Positions 6,048 through 6,680 of a DNA stretch of 6,680 nucleotides are shown piece after piece. The DNA lies in assembly GCA_023392645.1 (NCBI GenBank), contig JAEVYR010000197.1, positions 1-6,680 on the forward strand, given 5' to 3'. Position 1 is the stretch's first letter; every line of letters starts with the position of its first letter. A program made the position numbers and the translations under genes. This DNA is from Chloroflexota bacterium (lineage in GTDB: Bacteria; Chloroflexota; Chloroflexia; Thermomicrobiales; UBA6265). The notes below the pieces were generated by a model. That model was not told where the DNA came from and ran no database searches. It saw only the letters and a program-made list of their open reading frames with translations.

Positions 6048-6680
6048 TCATCGGCCCAGCCGAACGATTCGCCTGATCACGGCTCGCCGGACGTGTCCCA
6101 GCCCGTCCGCGGCATGTTGCAGCCGGCTCCGCTCCGGCTCGTGGCCGCCGTATCGCTGCTCCTCATAGACGTCAACGATCCGCCTGGCGTCGCTGGCGAG
6201 ATCGGGGTAGCGCCGCCCGAACCGACGCGCGTACTCGCGCGGTGTCATGTACGCGCCGCCGGCGACACCGCCCGCGCGACCCCAGCGCACCATCCTCGAA
6301 AAGATCGCGCCGGGCTCGAGCGCGACACCGCGCCCAAACACCAGCCAGCCAGCCACTGCCAGCGTCAGCAATGCTCCCGCCACGGCGACGGCCACGAGCG
6401 GCATCGATAGCCCACCCCCACCCTGCTCTTCCGGCACGGTTTGCGCGATGGGCGGCACGTCGGTCTCCACGGCCGGGCTGGCGACTGGCGGCACGGTGGT
6501 TTCCACCGGCGCCGGGGTGGGCGTCGGCAGGGTCAGCTCCTGCGCTGGCGTGGCCGTTTCGAGCTGCCCGTCGAACGCCGATTCCGGCTGCGATGCCGTC
6601 GGCTCGAACCGTATCCAGCCGTACCCAGGGAAGTACGCCTCGGTCCACGCATGGGCATTCTGCTGGCGATACAGATACCC
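6048..6680 (-). CDS. C-terminal part of a TgpA-type membrane transglutaminase-like protein (DUF4129)
   Basis: The frame enters from the right edge and gives 210 residues before TGA. It begins inside a transglutaminase core: HAWTEAYFPGYGWIRFEPT, with the catalytic His at visible residue 10 and an acidic residue (Glu26) where the triad Asp usually stands; the catalytic Cys would lie beyond the window. A Pro/Thr/Val-rich linker (about 45-85) containing a duplicated 12-residue unit leads to one membrane helix (about 93-115). A cytosolic tail then has the DUF4129 motif MTPREYARRFGRRYP (145-159). Complete family members carry several N-terminal membrane helices (DUF3488) ahead of an extracytoplasmic transglutaminase domain; these are inferred here. 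Many such proteins sit beside MoxR ATPase and DUF58 genes, which cannot be checked. The biological substrate is unknown; peptidase or cell-envelope crosslinking roles are proposed for relatives. Confidence 0.85.
   Translation of the reverse strand, partial: GYLYRQQNAHAWTEAYFPGYGWIRFEPTASQPESAFDGQLETATPAQELTLPTPTPAPVETTVPPVASPAVETDVPPIAQTVPEEQGGGGLSMPLVAVAVAGALLTLAVAGWLVFGRGVALEPGAIFSRMVRWGRAGGVAGGAYMTPREYARRFGRRYPDLASDARRIVDVYEEQRYGGHEPERSRLQHAADGLGHVRRAVIRRIVRLGR
6444..6515 (-). repeat. Two imperfect 36-nt tandem units in the transglutaminase linker
   Basis: The adjacent units encode PAPVETTVPPVA and SPAVETDVPPIA (visible residues 56-67 and 68-79), eight of twelve residues identical. They form part of the extracytoplasmic spacer between the transglutaminase core and the membrane helix. 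Such Pro/Thr spacers often vary in copy number between strains. Confidence 0.6.

Overview
The window is a GC-rich bacterial chromosomal segment of ordinary type, with five protein genes, one disrupted protein gene and two serine tRNA genes. High GC content, GTG-rich coding, CCA-encoding tRNA genes and a TgpA-type transglutaminase suggest a high-GC lineage such as Chloroflexota (Thermomicrobia-like) or Actinomycetota. That placement is a guess from style and is not supported by any marker gene.

Positions 1-1980 (minus) hold most of a soluble multidomain sensor histidine kinase (PAS-like, GAF, PAS, HisKA, HATPase_c). Its C-terminal end runs off the left edge, and a good extended -10 promoter lies upstream at 2101-2130. 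Divergent from it, positions 2249-3458 (plus) hold a two-gene unit: a universal stress protein with a degenerate nucleotide-binding loop, overlapping by 32 nt the start of a VIT1/CCC1-family Fe/Mn transporter gene. The transporter gene is interrupted by an in-frame TAG at codon 77, with reading-frame homology continuing on both sides.

Positions 3537-3777 hold a tRNA transcription unit: a promoter with 17-bp spacing, then tRNA-Ser(CGA) and tRNA-Ser(GGA), both intact. A short leader with a perfect 8-bp hairpin then precedes a complete zinc-dependent medium-chain alcohol dehydrogenase (3947-4987, plus). It converges, with only 32 nt between stops, on a ribokinase/PfkB sugar kinase (5020-5931, minus). 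The right edge (6048-6680, minus) carries the C-terminal third or so of a membrane transglutaminase-like protein of the TgpA/DUF4129 type.

Functionally, the kinase, stress protein and metal transporter could form one stress or metal-response neighbourhood around the divergent intergenic region, but no response regulator is visible. The dehydrogenase and sugar kinase are generic carbon-metabolism genes. I found no CRISPR array, insertion sequence, phage gene or defence system. The strongest anomaly is the single premature stop in the transporter gene.
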